DNA of 53,112 nucleotides from Pseudomonadota bacterium (GTDB lineage: Bacteria; Pseudomonadota; Alphaproteobacteria; Rhizobiales; Xanthobacteraceae). The stretch lies in NCBI GenBank assembly GCA_021811945.1, contig JAKAPE010000002.1, positions 1 through 53,112 of the forward strand, written 5' to 3'. This document shows positions 47,318 to 53,112 of the stretch, piece after piece; the first letter of the stretch is position 1, and the number at the start of each line of letters is the position of its first letter. A program made the position numbers and the translations under genes. A model generated the notes under the pieces. It saw nothing but the letters and a program-made list of their open reading frames with translations. It was not told the origin of the DNA and searched no databases.

Positions 47318-48925
47318 GTGGCGACAATCAAATCCGCCGTTGATACCGCATCGCGGGAGTTCCGTGCCAACGAGGCGGCAATGCGCGCCTTGATCGCCGA
47401 GCTCAAGGAGGGCCGCGCCAACGCCGCCGAGGGAGGGCCGCCGCGCGCCCGCGAGCGACATCTCGCCCGCGGCAAACTGCTGCCGCGCGAACGCGTGGTG
47501 ACGCTGCTCGATCCGGGCGCGCCGTTCCTCGAACTATCGCCGCTCGCCGCCGACGGCATGTATGGCGAAGCCATAAACGCCGCCGGCATCATCACCGGCA
47601 TCGGCCGAGTCGCCGGCCGCGAATGCGTGATCGTCTGCAACGACTCCACCATCAAGGGTGGCACCTATTATCCGATGACGGTGAAAAAGCACCTGCGTGC
47701 TCAGGAGATCGCGCGCGAGAACCGGCTCACGTGCATCTATCTCGTCGATTCCGGCGGCGCCAACCTGCCACAATGGCCCGACGTGTTTCCGGACCGCGAG
47801 CATTTCGGCCGCATTTTTTTCAATCAGGCGACGATGTCGGCCGCCGGCATCGCCCAGATCGCGGTGGTCATGGGCTCGTGCACCGCCGGCGGCGCCTATT
47901 TGCCGGCGATGTCGGACGAGACCATCATCGTGCGCAACCAGGGCACGATCTTTCTCGGCGGGCCGCCGCTTGTCAAAGCGGCGACCGGCGAAGTCGTCAG
48001 CGCCGAGGAACTCGGCGGCGCCGACGTGCATGCAAAAAAATCGGGCGTCGCCGACTACTATGCCGAGAACGACCGTCACGCGCTCGCGCTCTGCCGCCGC
48101 ATCGTCGCCAATCTGAATGCGCGACGTACCGCCGATCTGCCGCTCACCAGGCCGGCGGATCCCCAATACGACGCCGGCGAACTCGACGGCATCGTGCCGG
48201 CCGACCTGAAGAAGCAATACGACGTGCGCGAGGTGATCGCGCGTCTTGTCGACGGTTCGGAATTCGACGAGTTCAAGGCGCTTTACGGCACCACGCTGGT
48301 TGTCGGCTTCGCCCACATTCACGGCATTCCGCTCGGCATCGTCGCCAACAACGGCATCCTGTTCTCGGAAAGCGCGCTCAAGGCGGCGCATTTCATCGAA
48401 CTGTGCTGCCAGCGCCGCGTGCCGCTCCTGTTCCTGCAGAACATCGTTGGCTTCATGGTCGGGCGCGACTACGAAGCCGGCGGCATTGCCAAGGACGGCG
48501 CCAAGATGGTCACTGCGGTCGCCTGCGCGCAGGTGCCGAAGATCACGCTGGTCGTCGGCGGCTCCTACGGCGCCGGCAACTACGGCATGTGCGGGCGCGC
48601 TTACGGTCCGCGCTTTCTGTTCACCTGGCCGAATGCGCGGGTAGCGCTGATGGGCTCGGAGCAGGCGGCGAGCGTGCTCGCCACGGTGCGTCGCGACAAC
48701 ATCGAGGCGGCCGGAAAGAAATGGTCGGAGGTGGAGGAAGAGGAATTTAAGCAGCCGATCCGCGAGCAGTTCGAGCGGCAGAGCGACCCCTATTTCGCCA
48801 CCGCGCGGCTGTGGGACGACGGCATTATCACGCCTGCGGAGACGCGCCGCGTGCTGGCGCTGTGCTTTGCCGCAACGCTCAACGCGCCGATCCCGGAAAC
48901 GCGGTTCGGGGTTTTCAGGATGTAG
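47318..48925 (+). CDS. mccB: Methylcrotonyl-CoA carboxylase carboxyltransferase (beta) subunit
   Basis: Transfers the carboxyl group from carboxybiotin to 3-methylcrotonyl-CoA in leucine degradation. 535 residues from GTG 47318, which has AAGGGAG upstream. Family blocks: [78 protein letters not shown] and the C-terminal [20 protein letters not shown]. The C-terminus is [12 protein letters not shown]. The biotin carboxylase partner (mccA) is not downstream; instead a toxin-antitoxin module follows. Related 3-methylcrotonyl-like acyl-CoA carboxylases are an alternative assignment. Confidence 0.92.
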   Translation: MATIKSAVDTASREFRANEAAMRALIAELKEGRANAAEGGPPRARERHLARGKLLPRERVVTLLDPGAPFLELSPLAADGMYGEAINAAGIITGIGRVAGRECVIVCNDSTIKGGTYYPMTVKKHLRAQEIARENRLTCIYLVDSGGANLPQWPDVFPDREHFGRIFFNQATMSAAGIAQIAVVMGSCTAGGAYLPAMSDETIIVRNQGTIFLGGPPLVKAATGEVVSAEELGGADVHAKKSGVADYYAENDRHALALCRRIVANLNARRTADLPLTRPADPQYDAGELDGIVPADLKKQYDVREVIARLVDGSEFDEFKALYGTTLVVGFAHIHGIPLGIVANNGILFSESALKAAHFIELCCQRRVPLLFLQNIVGFMVGRDYEAGGIAKDGAKMVTAVACAQVPKITLVVGGSYGAGNYGMCGRAYGPRFLFTWPNARVALMGSEQAASVLATVRRDNIEAAGKKWSEVEEEEFKQPIREQFERQSDPYFATARLWDDGIITPAETRRVLALCFAATLNAPIPETRFGVFRM

Positions 48926-48989
48926 GGGCTGCTGTGAGGGTCTTGCTTGATCCTCGTTTCTACAACATATATGATGTAATGACGCTTCG

Positions 48990-49313
48990 ATGCAATGGAC
49001 GGTCGTCTATCTGAACGATGCCGTGAGGGCCGAAGTGGAGCGCCTTTTGCCGGAGCTTCGCGCCAAGTTTCGGCGGATAGTTGAGTTGATGCAAAGCAAG
49101 GGCCTCGAACAGGTCCGCGAGCCATACGTCAAGCATCTGGAGGGTCGATTATGGGAGATGCGGCTAAGTGGACCGAGAACCATCGCCCGAGTCGTTTACG
49201 TGACGGCAAGCGGCCGACGCGTGGTCGTATTGCACGCCTTCGTCAAGAAGACCGAGAAGACGCCGCAACGCGCGTTGGAGATCGCGCGGGCAAGGGCAAA
49301 GGAAGTCGTATGA
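48990..49313 (+). CDS. RelE/HigB-like toxin (Gp49 family)
   Basis: 107 residues. Type II toxin of the phage-derived Gp49/HigB group: VRAEVERLLPELRAKFRRIVE, YVKHLEGRLWEMRLSGP and the end VVLHAFVKKTEKTPQRALEIARAR are typical. Such toxins cleave mRNA on the ribosome. The stop overlaps the antitoxin start by ATGA; toxin-first order is usual for higBA. Confidence 0.9.
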   Translation: MQWTVVYLNDAVRAEVERLLPELRAKFRRIVELMQSKGLEQVREPYVKHLEGRLWEMRLSGPRTIARVVYVTASGRRVVVLHAFVKKTEKTPQRALEIARARAKEVV

Positions 49314-49615
49314 AGAGATACATTCCGGTCGGGGAGAGCTTCCGGCGCTGGGACAAAGAGCCTGCTTTCCGGCGCGCCTATGATGCGCTGGAAGACGAGT
49401 TCGCACTGGCGGCGGCATTGATTGACGCGCGCGCACGGGCCGGGCTGTCGCAGCAGGACGTGGCGGCGCGCATGAAAACCTCGCAGCAGGCGGTATCGCG
49501 TCTCGAAGGCGGACGGGCCAATCCGTCGCTCAGCACGCTTCGCAGTTTTGCCAGTGCGACCGGAATGCGGCTGACGATCAGCTTTGAGCCGGCGAAACGA
49601 CGGCGAAGTGCGTAG
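49310..49615 (+). CDS. XRE-family HigA-like antitoxin
   Basis: 101 residues. The N-terminus MKRYIPVGESFRRWDKEPAF and a Cro/C1-type helix-turn-helix (about residues 37-90, ARAGLSQQDVAARMKTSQQA, SRLEGGRANPSLSTL) show a DNA-binding antitoxin that should bind the upstream toxin and repress the operon. It begins in the toxin stop codon. Confidence 0.92.
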   Translation: MKRYIPVGESFRRWDKEPAFRRAYDALEDEFALAAALIDARARAGLSQQDVAARMKTSQQAVSRLEGGRANPSLSTLRSFASATGMRLTISFEPAKRRRSA

Positions 49616-49629
49616 GCCTGCTTGAGTAC

Positions 49630-49717
49630 GACACGAGCCGCGAGCTGGGTGCCGTGCTTTTCTGGGGCGCTCAACACGCCGATCCCGGAGATGAAGTTAG
49701 GGGTGTTCAGGATGTAG
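49630..49717 (+). pseudogene. Second, diverged copy of the mccB 3' end
   Basis: About 88 bp align with the last 88 bp of mccB: GACACGAGCCGCGAGCTGG against GAGACGCGCCGCGTGCTGG, CTCAACACGCCGATCCCGGA against CTCAACGCGCCGATCCCGGA, and TTCAGGATGTAG in both. Its frame reads DTSRELGAVLF, one base shift, then LNTPIPEMKLGVFRM and stop. It lies 15 bp after the antitoxin gene. It is either the original gene end displaced by insertion, or the tail of a lost carboxyltransferase paralogue. Confidence 0.8.
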
Positions 49718-49955
49718 CGGATCGTTCACCCACAGCATTCCGGCTAGGGTTCTGTTGCCTCACGGGTAGACAATGGCGCACGTCGAGAAAGGCCTTTCAG
49801 CTCGACCACCTCAGTGGTGGAAACATTTGCGTGACTGGAAGCGCGTGTTCTGGAAGCGGCAACGTAAGGCCGATAAGACCGCGTTGCTGTTCTCGGCCCG
49901 CGATCATGACGTCCGGACTCGACGGCGCGTGGAGAAAAGTGTCTGAGAGTAGGGA

Positions 49956-50035
49956 GTAGGGCGCAATAGCGCAGCGTGATCCGCCGCTTCTTCGCAAACC
50001 CAAGCGGCGCAATATGCTTCGCTGTTGCGCCCTAC
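49956..50035. repeat. 80-bp palindromic repeat before osmC
   Basis: Outer arms GTAGGGCGCAATAGCG (49956-49971) and CGCTGTTGCGCCCTAC (50020-50035) pair with a single mismatch; inner arms GCCGCTT (49983) and AAGCGGC (50002) also pair. The compound hairpin resembles the dispersed GTAGGGCGCAA...TTGCGCCCTAC repeats of rhizobial genomes. The rest of the 49718-50102 gap shows no gene. Confidence 0.7.
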
Positions 50036-50102
50036 CAGCTCACGCCGCCCGCGGGCCGGATCGCGTTCGGAGCCTTTGGGCTGTATTACAACTGGAGCCG
50101 GC

Positions 50103-50581
50103 ATGATGTCGGACGCCGTGAGCATCGATATTCGGTCACGGTCGAGTGGACCGGAAATCTGGGAAGCGGCACCGCGGGGTACCGTACCTATTCCCGCGAC
50201 CATGAAATCGGGGCGAAAGACAAGCCAATCATTTGCGGCTCGTCCGACCCCGCGTTCCGCGGCGACCCGTCGCGCTGGAACCCTGAAGAACTGCTCGTGG
50301 CAGCGCTGTCGGCCTGCCACAAGCTCTGGTATCTGCATCTTGCGGCCGAAGCGGGCGTCATCGTAACCGCGTATACCGACAACGCAGAAGGCGTGATGGA
50401 CGAACGGCCGGACGGCTCGGGCCGTTTCACGCGGGTCGCGCTGCGACCGACCGTAACCGCCGGGTCGGATCTTCAGCGCGCCGAAGCGCTTCACCCCATC
50501 GCGCATCAAAAATGTTTCATTGCCAGTTCGGTGAACTTTCCCGTCGTGTGCGAACCGAAAATCATGGTCGATCGCAGATAG
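50103..50581 (+). pseudogene. osmC: OsmC family protein with an apparent N-terminal frameshift
   Basis: OsmC/Ohr proteins detoxify organic hydroperoxides with two active-site cysteines. The body is intact: EHRYSVTVEWTGNLG, LLVAALSACHKLWYLHLA (first Cys), and HQKCFIASSVNFPV (second Cys). The best start is ATG 50103 or 50106 (MMSDAV), with GGAG at the right distance upstream, but it is out of frame with the body: GCC-GTG-AGC needs one more G to read GCC-GTG-GAG-CAT. The in-frame alternative is a 201-residue ORF from GTG 49976 running through the palindromic repeat, which is implausible. Either a real one-base deletion, a sequencing error, or a downstream rare start. Confidence 0.75.
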
Positions 50582-50589
50582 CGGCGCCG

Positions 50590-50910
50590 TCACGCCTTCG
50601 TCCGCTTCTTCTCCGGCAATTTCGCCACCTTGCGCAAGGCGGCGTTGATGCGGCTCTGCCAGCCGCGGCCGCCGCGGCGGAAGTGCGCGACAACGTCGGG
50701 GTCAAGGCGCAGGCTGACCGGCTGCTTCTTCGTTTTCGCCCTCGGCCGGCCGCGCGGGCCGTGCGGCATTGGCTTGCCGCCCCGATGCCAGACGCCGCGG
50801 GCAAAATCTTCGGCGGTCAGCTCCGGGATTTCAACATAATCCTCGGGGCGGAGCTTATAGGCGTCAACCGCTTTGAGATCGCTGCCGATAGCGCGCCTTT
50901 TCCCTCTCAT
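50590..50910 (-). CDS. brnA: BrnA family antitoxin
   Basis: 106 residues. The C-terminal ribbon-helix-helix KKQPVSLRLDPDVVAHFRRG, GWQSRINAALRKV is the BrnA DNA-binding domain; the preceding PELTAEDFARGVWHRGGKP contacts BrnT. The gene overlaps the end of brnT by 47 bp, so both are coupled. BrnA neutralises BrnT and represses the pair. Confidence 0.92.
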   Translation of the reverse strand: MRGKRRAIGSDLKAVDAYKLRPEDYVEIPELTAEDFARGVWHRGGKPMPHGPRGRPRAKTKKQPVSLRLDPDVVAHFRRGGRGWQSRINAALRKVAKLPEKKRTKA

Positions 50911-51142
50911 TAGCCTTCCTCATCGAAATGATGCGTCGATCGTCACCACGCGGAGTCCAGCAGATAATCACCATGCGACCGCAGAGATACCCGACCGTGT
51001 TGATCCGCTGCTCTCCGTAATCCCGTCGCAAATCGGGAATGTCGAGCGTCCAGCCGGCAAACACTCTTGCCGTGTCTTCAAAATCCAGCTTACGCTCCCG
51101 CAGCGTACGGGCGCGCTTTGCGGGATCGTAGGTGATCGCCAT
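50864..51142 (-). CDS. brnT: BrnT family toxin (ribonuclease)
   Basis: 92 residues from ATG 51142 (MAITYDPAKRARTLRERKLD). The BrnT pattern is visible: K..R...ER.LDFEDTARVF, RRDYGEQRINTVGYLCGR and DDRRIISMRKANEREKARY. RelE-like ribotoxin whose expression is stress-responsive. A TGTACA palindrome lies just upstream of the start on the promoter side and may be part of the operator. Order brnT-brnA is standard. Confidence 0.92.
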   Translation of the reverse strand: MAITYDPAKRARTLRERKLDFEDTARVFAGWTLDIPDLRRDYGEQRINTVGYLCGRMVIICWTPRGDDRRIISMRKANEREKARYRQRSQSG

Positions 51143-51199
51143 TTGAGTTTCTGTACATACGATAAATCGCGACGGCAAGCAAGACGAGGAGGCAAAACG

Positions 51200-51625
51200 A
51201 TGCCCAAGACCATCGAGCACATCCATTGGCCGGACGCGCCCGACCTGTGGATGCCCTATGCGCCGGCGATCAGGGTGAGAGGGGGCACGACGGTTTATCT
51301 CGCCGGCGTCACAGCGGCGCCGGTCTATCACCATCATCCGCATCGGCCCGAGGAGTTCGACGCCATGCCGCGCGACATGGCGGGACAGGCGCGCGCGGCG
51401 CTGGAAAACTTGAAGCGCGGGCTCGCCGCAGCGGGCGCGCGCTTTGCCGACGTGGTCACCGCCGACCGCTTCGTCACCGATCTATCCGATCAGGACGCGC
51501 TCAACCGCGTCTGGGGCGAATATTTTGGCGATACGAAACCGGCGACGACGACCGTGCAGGTGGTGCGGCTCGCCACCGATCCGCGCTGCCTCATCGAGAT
51601 CAACGCCGTCGCCGTCGTCGATTGA
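51200..51625 (+). CDS. RidA family protein (YjgF/YER057c/UK114)
   Basis: 141 residues from ATG 51200 behind GAGGAGG. RidA proteins hydrolyse reactive enamines/imines or related compounds as trimers. The end DPRCLIEINAVAVVD contains the conserved Arg of the deaminase pocket (R-C-L-I-E-I). The N-terminus (HIHWPDAPDLWMPYAPAIRV) is longer than in classical RidA and belongs to another subgroup. It is divergent from brnT with a 57-bp gap. Confidence 0.88.
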   Translation: MPKTIEHIHWPDAPDLWMPYAPAIRVRGGTTVYLAGVTAAPVYHHHPHRPEEFDAMPRDMAGQARAALENLKRGLAAAGARFADVVTADRFVTDLSDQDALNRVWGEYFGDTKPATTTVQVVRLATDPRCLIEINAVAVVD

Positions 51626-51650
51626 GCGGATTTTTCAACAAGCCGCGCTG

Positions 51651-51857
51651 TCATCGGCTGATGAGCCAGAACAAAGCGCTGAGCACGATGCTGATAATGA
51701 TGCCGGTGACGAGAGGAAAATAGAAGGTGACGTTGCCGCGATCGATGAAAATATCGCCGGGAAGCCGGCCGAGCCCGAGCCGCGACAACAGCGGCCAGGC
51801 AATGCCGACGATGAGGATGATGAGCCCGAGCCCGATCAGAAAGCGCTGTATGTCCAT
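51651..51857 (-). CDS. DUF2905 family small membrane protein
   Basis: 68 residues from ATG 51857 (MDIQRFLIGLGLIILIVG). Two membrane helices (about 6-24 and 45-65) around GLGRLPGDIFIDRGNVTFYFPLV; the RLPGDI segment is the DUF2905 mark. Function unknown. Confidence 0.9.
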   Translation of the reverse strand: MDIQRFLIGLGLIILIVGIAWPLLSRLGLGRLPGDIFIDRGNVTFYFPLVTGIIISIVLSALFWLISR

Positions 51858-51986
51858 CACGCCAGAGGTGGGAAGTTTGCTGCCGGCGATCAAGAGCGCG
51901 GCGTCGGCAACGACGCGCTTGACGCCGGCGTACGTTCAGTCGCCATATCCGCTGGCGTCGGGCTTTGGCAGAGAACAGAGGGTCGC

Positions 51987-52688
51987 ATGACCGATCTACC
52001 CTACCGAACAGCGCTCATTGTCGGGGTCGGGGCCGGACTTTCCGCCGCGCTGGCACGCGCCTTCAGCAAGGCCGGCATGACGGTCGCCGTTGCCGCGCGT
52101 CGAGCCGATGGGCTTGCGCCGCTCGCCGAGGAGATCGGCGGCAAGGCTTTCGCCTGCGATGCGACGAGCGGCGCAGCAGTGACCAAGCTCTTTGCCGATG
52201 TCGAGACTGCCTTCGGTGCCCCCGACGTCGTCGTCTACAACGCCGGCTATCGCGCGCGCGGGCCGTTGGTCGAACTCGATCCCGCCGAGGTCGAGCGCAC
52301 GCTTGCGGTGTGTGCCTTCGGCGGCTTTCTCGTGGCGCAGCAGGCGGCCAAGCGAATGCTGGCGCAGGCGCGCGGAGCGATCCTGTTCACTGGAGCCTCC
52401 GCGAGCGTGAAGGGCTATGCCCAGTCGGCGCCCTTCGCCATGGGCAAGTTCGCGCTGCGCGGGCTCGTCCAGAGCATGGCGCGCGAGCTTTCCCCGCGCG
52501 GCATTCATGTCGCCCACGTCGTGATCGACGGCGGCATCCGCAGCGAGCGGCGGCCCAACCCGTCGGACAAGCCCGACAGCCTGCTCGAACCCGACGCCGT
52601 CGCGACGAGTTATCTGCATCTTCTGCGGCAGCAGCGCAGCGCCTGGGCCTGGGAAATCGAACTGCGGCCATGGGTGGAGAGATTTTGA
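51987..52688 (+). CDS. Short-chain dehydrogenase-like protein lacking the catalytic tyrosine
   Basis: 233 residues from ATG 51987. Rossmann fold with a glycine-rich loop ALIVGVGAGLSAALARAFSK and NAG motif VVYNAGYRARGPL. The active-site region reads GASASVKGYAQSAPFAMGKF, where the YxxxK position is F-A-M-G-K: the Lys is kept and the Tyr is Phe. It may act on other chemistry, use another tyrosine, or be a binding protein. I recall similar FAMGKFAL proteins in rhizobia. It follows RidA on the same strand with the minus-strand DUF2905 gene between. Confidence 0.88.
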   Translation: MTDLPYRTALIVGVGAGLSAALARAFSKAGMTVAVAARRADGLAPLAEEIGGKAFACDATSGAAVTKLFADVETAFGAPDVVVYNAGYRARGPLVELDPAEVERTLAVCAFGGFLVAQQAAKRMLAQARGAILFTGASASVKGYAQSAPFAMGKFALRGLVQSMARELSPRGIHVAHVVIDGGIRSERRPNPSDKPDSLLEPDAVATSYLHLLRQQRSAWAWEIELRPWVERF

Positions 52689-52691
52689 ATC

Positions 52692-53112
52692 ATGACGCGG
52701 CCCAAGGCCGGCTATAATCGTACGATGCCGGGAATGCTCGTCAGAGCAGCGCTGGTCACGCTTGGAGTCACGCTTGAAGTCACGCTTGGGCTCCTCGTCG
52801 CCACGGGAGCGCAGGCGCAGCTCCCATGGCAGATTTGGGGGCATCCGCCGCCGCAGTCGAGGACGCATCATCATTACCGCCGCGAGCGTCGCCAAACCGA
52901 ACCGCCGCCCCCCGTGCTGGTGCCGGATTCGCGCGACCGCCTGGTGGCGGCCCCTGCCGCCTTCGCCGGCCGGCCCTACTGGCTGGCGCTCGCCCAATGC
53001 GGCGGCATCTATTTCAAGCTCGACACCCTCTATGCCGACGCTGCGATCCGCGCCCGCGTAATCAGGCCTGACCCCAGAGCGAATGCCAAGTTCACCACAA
53101 AGCTCAACGAAG
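52692..53112 (+). CDS. Partial exported protein, runs off the window
   Basis: An ORF open to the window end, not in the ORF track. ATG 52692 is first; ATG 52725 gives a better signal peptide ([31 protein letters not shown]). The mature part starts QLPWQIWGHPPPQ, is rich in Pro, His and Arg, then has FAGRPYWLALAQCGGIYFKL, resembling the ends of small exported proteins of rhizobia. The family is not recognised. The signal-peptide core again consists of 12-bp tandem repeats. Confidence 0.6.
   Translation, partial: MTRPKAGYNRTMPGMLVRAALVTLGVTLEVTLGLLVATGAQAQLPWQIWGHPPPQSRTHHHYRRERRQTEPPPPVLVPDSRDRLVAAPAAFAGRPYWLALAQCGGIYFKLDTLYADAAIRARVIRPDPRANAKFTTKLNE
52755..52790 (+). repeat. 12-bp tandem repeat inside a signal peptide
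   Basis: Three copies (GTCACGCTTGGA, GTCACGCTTGAA, GTCACGCTTGGG) encode VTLG-VTLE-VTLG in the hydrophobic core of the exported-protein signal peptide. Confidence 0.9.

Noticed and set aside
48990-49615. Integron cassette carrying the toxin-antitoxin genes
   Set aside because: No attC-like imperfect palindrome or integrase is visible; the bounding sequences are coding remnants of mccB.
52762-53061. 99-residue track ORF at the window end (and 52826..53071)
   Set aside because: A different frame from 52692/52725 gives a signal peptide and continues open to the end, so these are shadows.

Overview
The window comes from the chromosome of a high-GC alphaproteobacterium, most likely of the order Hyphomicrobiales (a Bradyrhizobium/Xanthobacteraceae-like lineage). 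The case rests on gene order and family types: hupB, tRNA-Val and tRNA-Asp ahead of a complete 14-subunit nuo operon; nuoN-birA-RNase J-methylmalonyl-CoA epimerase-proS-lolC-lolD; coaD-ppi-ppi-queA-tgt; DUF1127 and DUF1236 small proteins; and a short bacterial ProS of the alphaproteobacterial type. No plasmid, prophage, insertion sequence or CRISPR array was seen. The assignment is by memory of families; no database search was possible.

Layout. 1-1.3 kb holds decayed remains of a branched-chain amino-acid-type substrate-binding protein gene and an unrecognised neighbour. 1.3-9.8 kb is a mostly minus-strand housekeeping block: topA, a lytic transglycosylase, dprA, a small exported protein, plsY and an unusual pyrB fused to a PyrI-like zinc domain. 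aidB (+) and ruvX (-) follow. 12.2-14.5 kb contains small proteins, tRNA-Val(UAC), hupB and tRNA-Asp(GUC). 14.8-30.2 kb is the respiratory complex I operon, nuoA to nuoN, which also carries a FlK-like thioesterase gene between nuoC and nuoD and a small exported protein gene between nuoD and nuoE. The same strand continues through birA, rnj, a DUF4258 toxin-like pair, mce, proS, lolC/E, lolD, coaD, two peptidyl-prolyl isomerases, queA and tgt. 42.5-47 kb holds a NUDIX hydrolase, a three-gene exporter-like operon (NEW3-type exported protein, ABC ATPase, ABC permease) and a DUF1236-like exported protein. 47-53 kb is more accessory in character: mccB, a higBA-like module bounded by a second, diverged copy of the mccB 3' end, an osmC that looks frameshifted at its start, brnTA, a RidA protein, a DUF2905 membrane protein, an SDR protein lacking the usual catalytic tyrosine, and a partial exported protein running off the window.

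How the genes work together. The nuo block encodes the proton-pumping NADH:quinone oxidoreductase. Start/stop overlaps (ATGA or similar) at many junctions point to translational coupling, and birA and rnj are joined to nuoN in the same way. queA and tgt act in the same tRNA queuosine pathway. lolC/E and lolD form a lipoprotein-releasing ABC transporter.

The most interesting observations are: the PyrB-zinc-domain fusion without the PyrI allosteric domain; a queA whose conserved N-terminus lies upstream of every ATG/GTG/TTG start and seems to begin with CTG; three separate signal peptides whose hydrophobic core is built from 9- or 12-bp DNA tandem repeats; the toxin-antitoxin module enclosed by two mccB 3' ends; a pair of 13-bp palindromes two helical turns apart upstream of a DUF1127 gene; and several palindromic intergenic repeat families. 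I did not find a clearly new multi-gene defence or mobile system; the nearest thing to an undescribed system is the NEW3-protein/ABC exporter operon.
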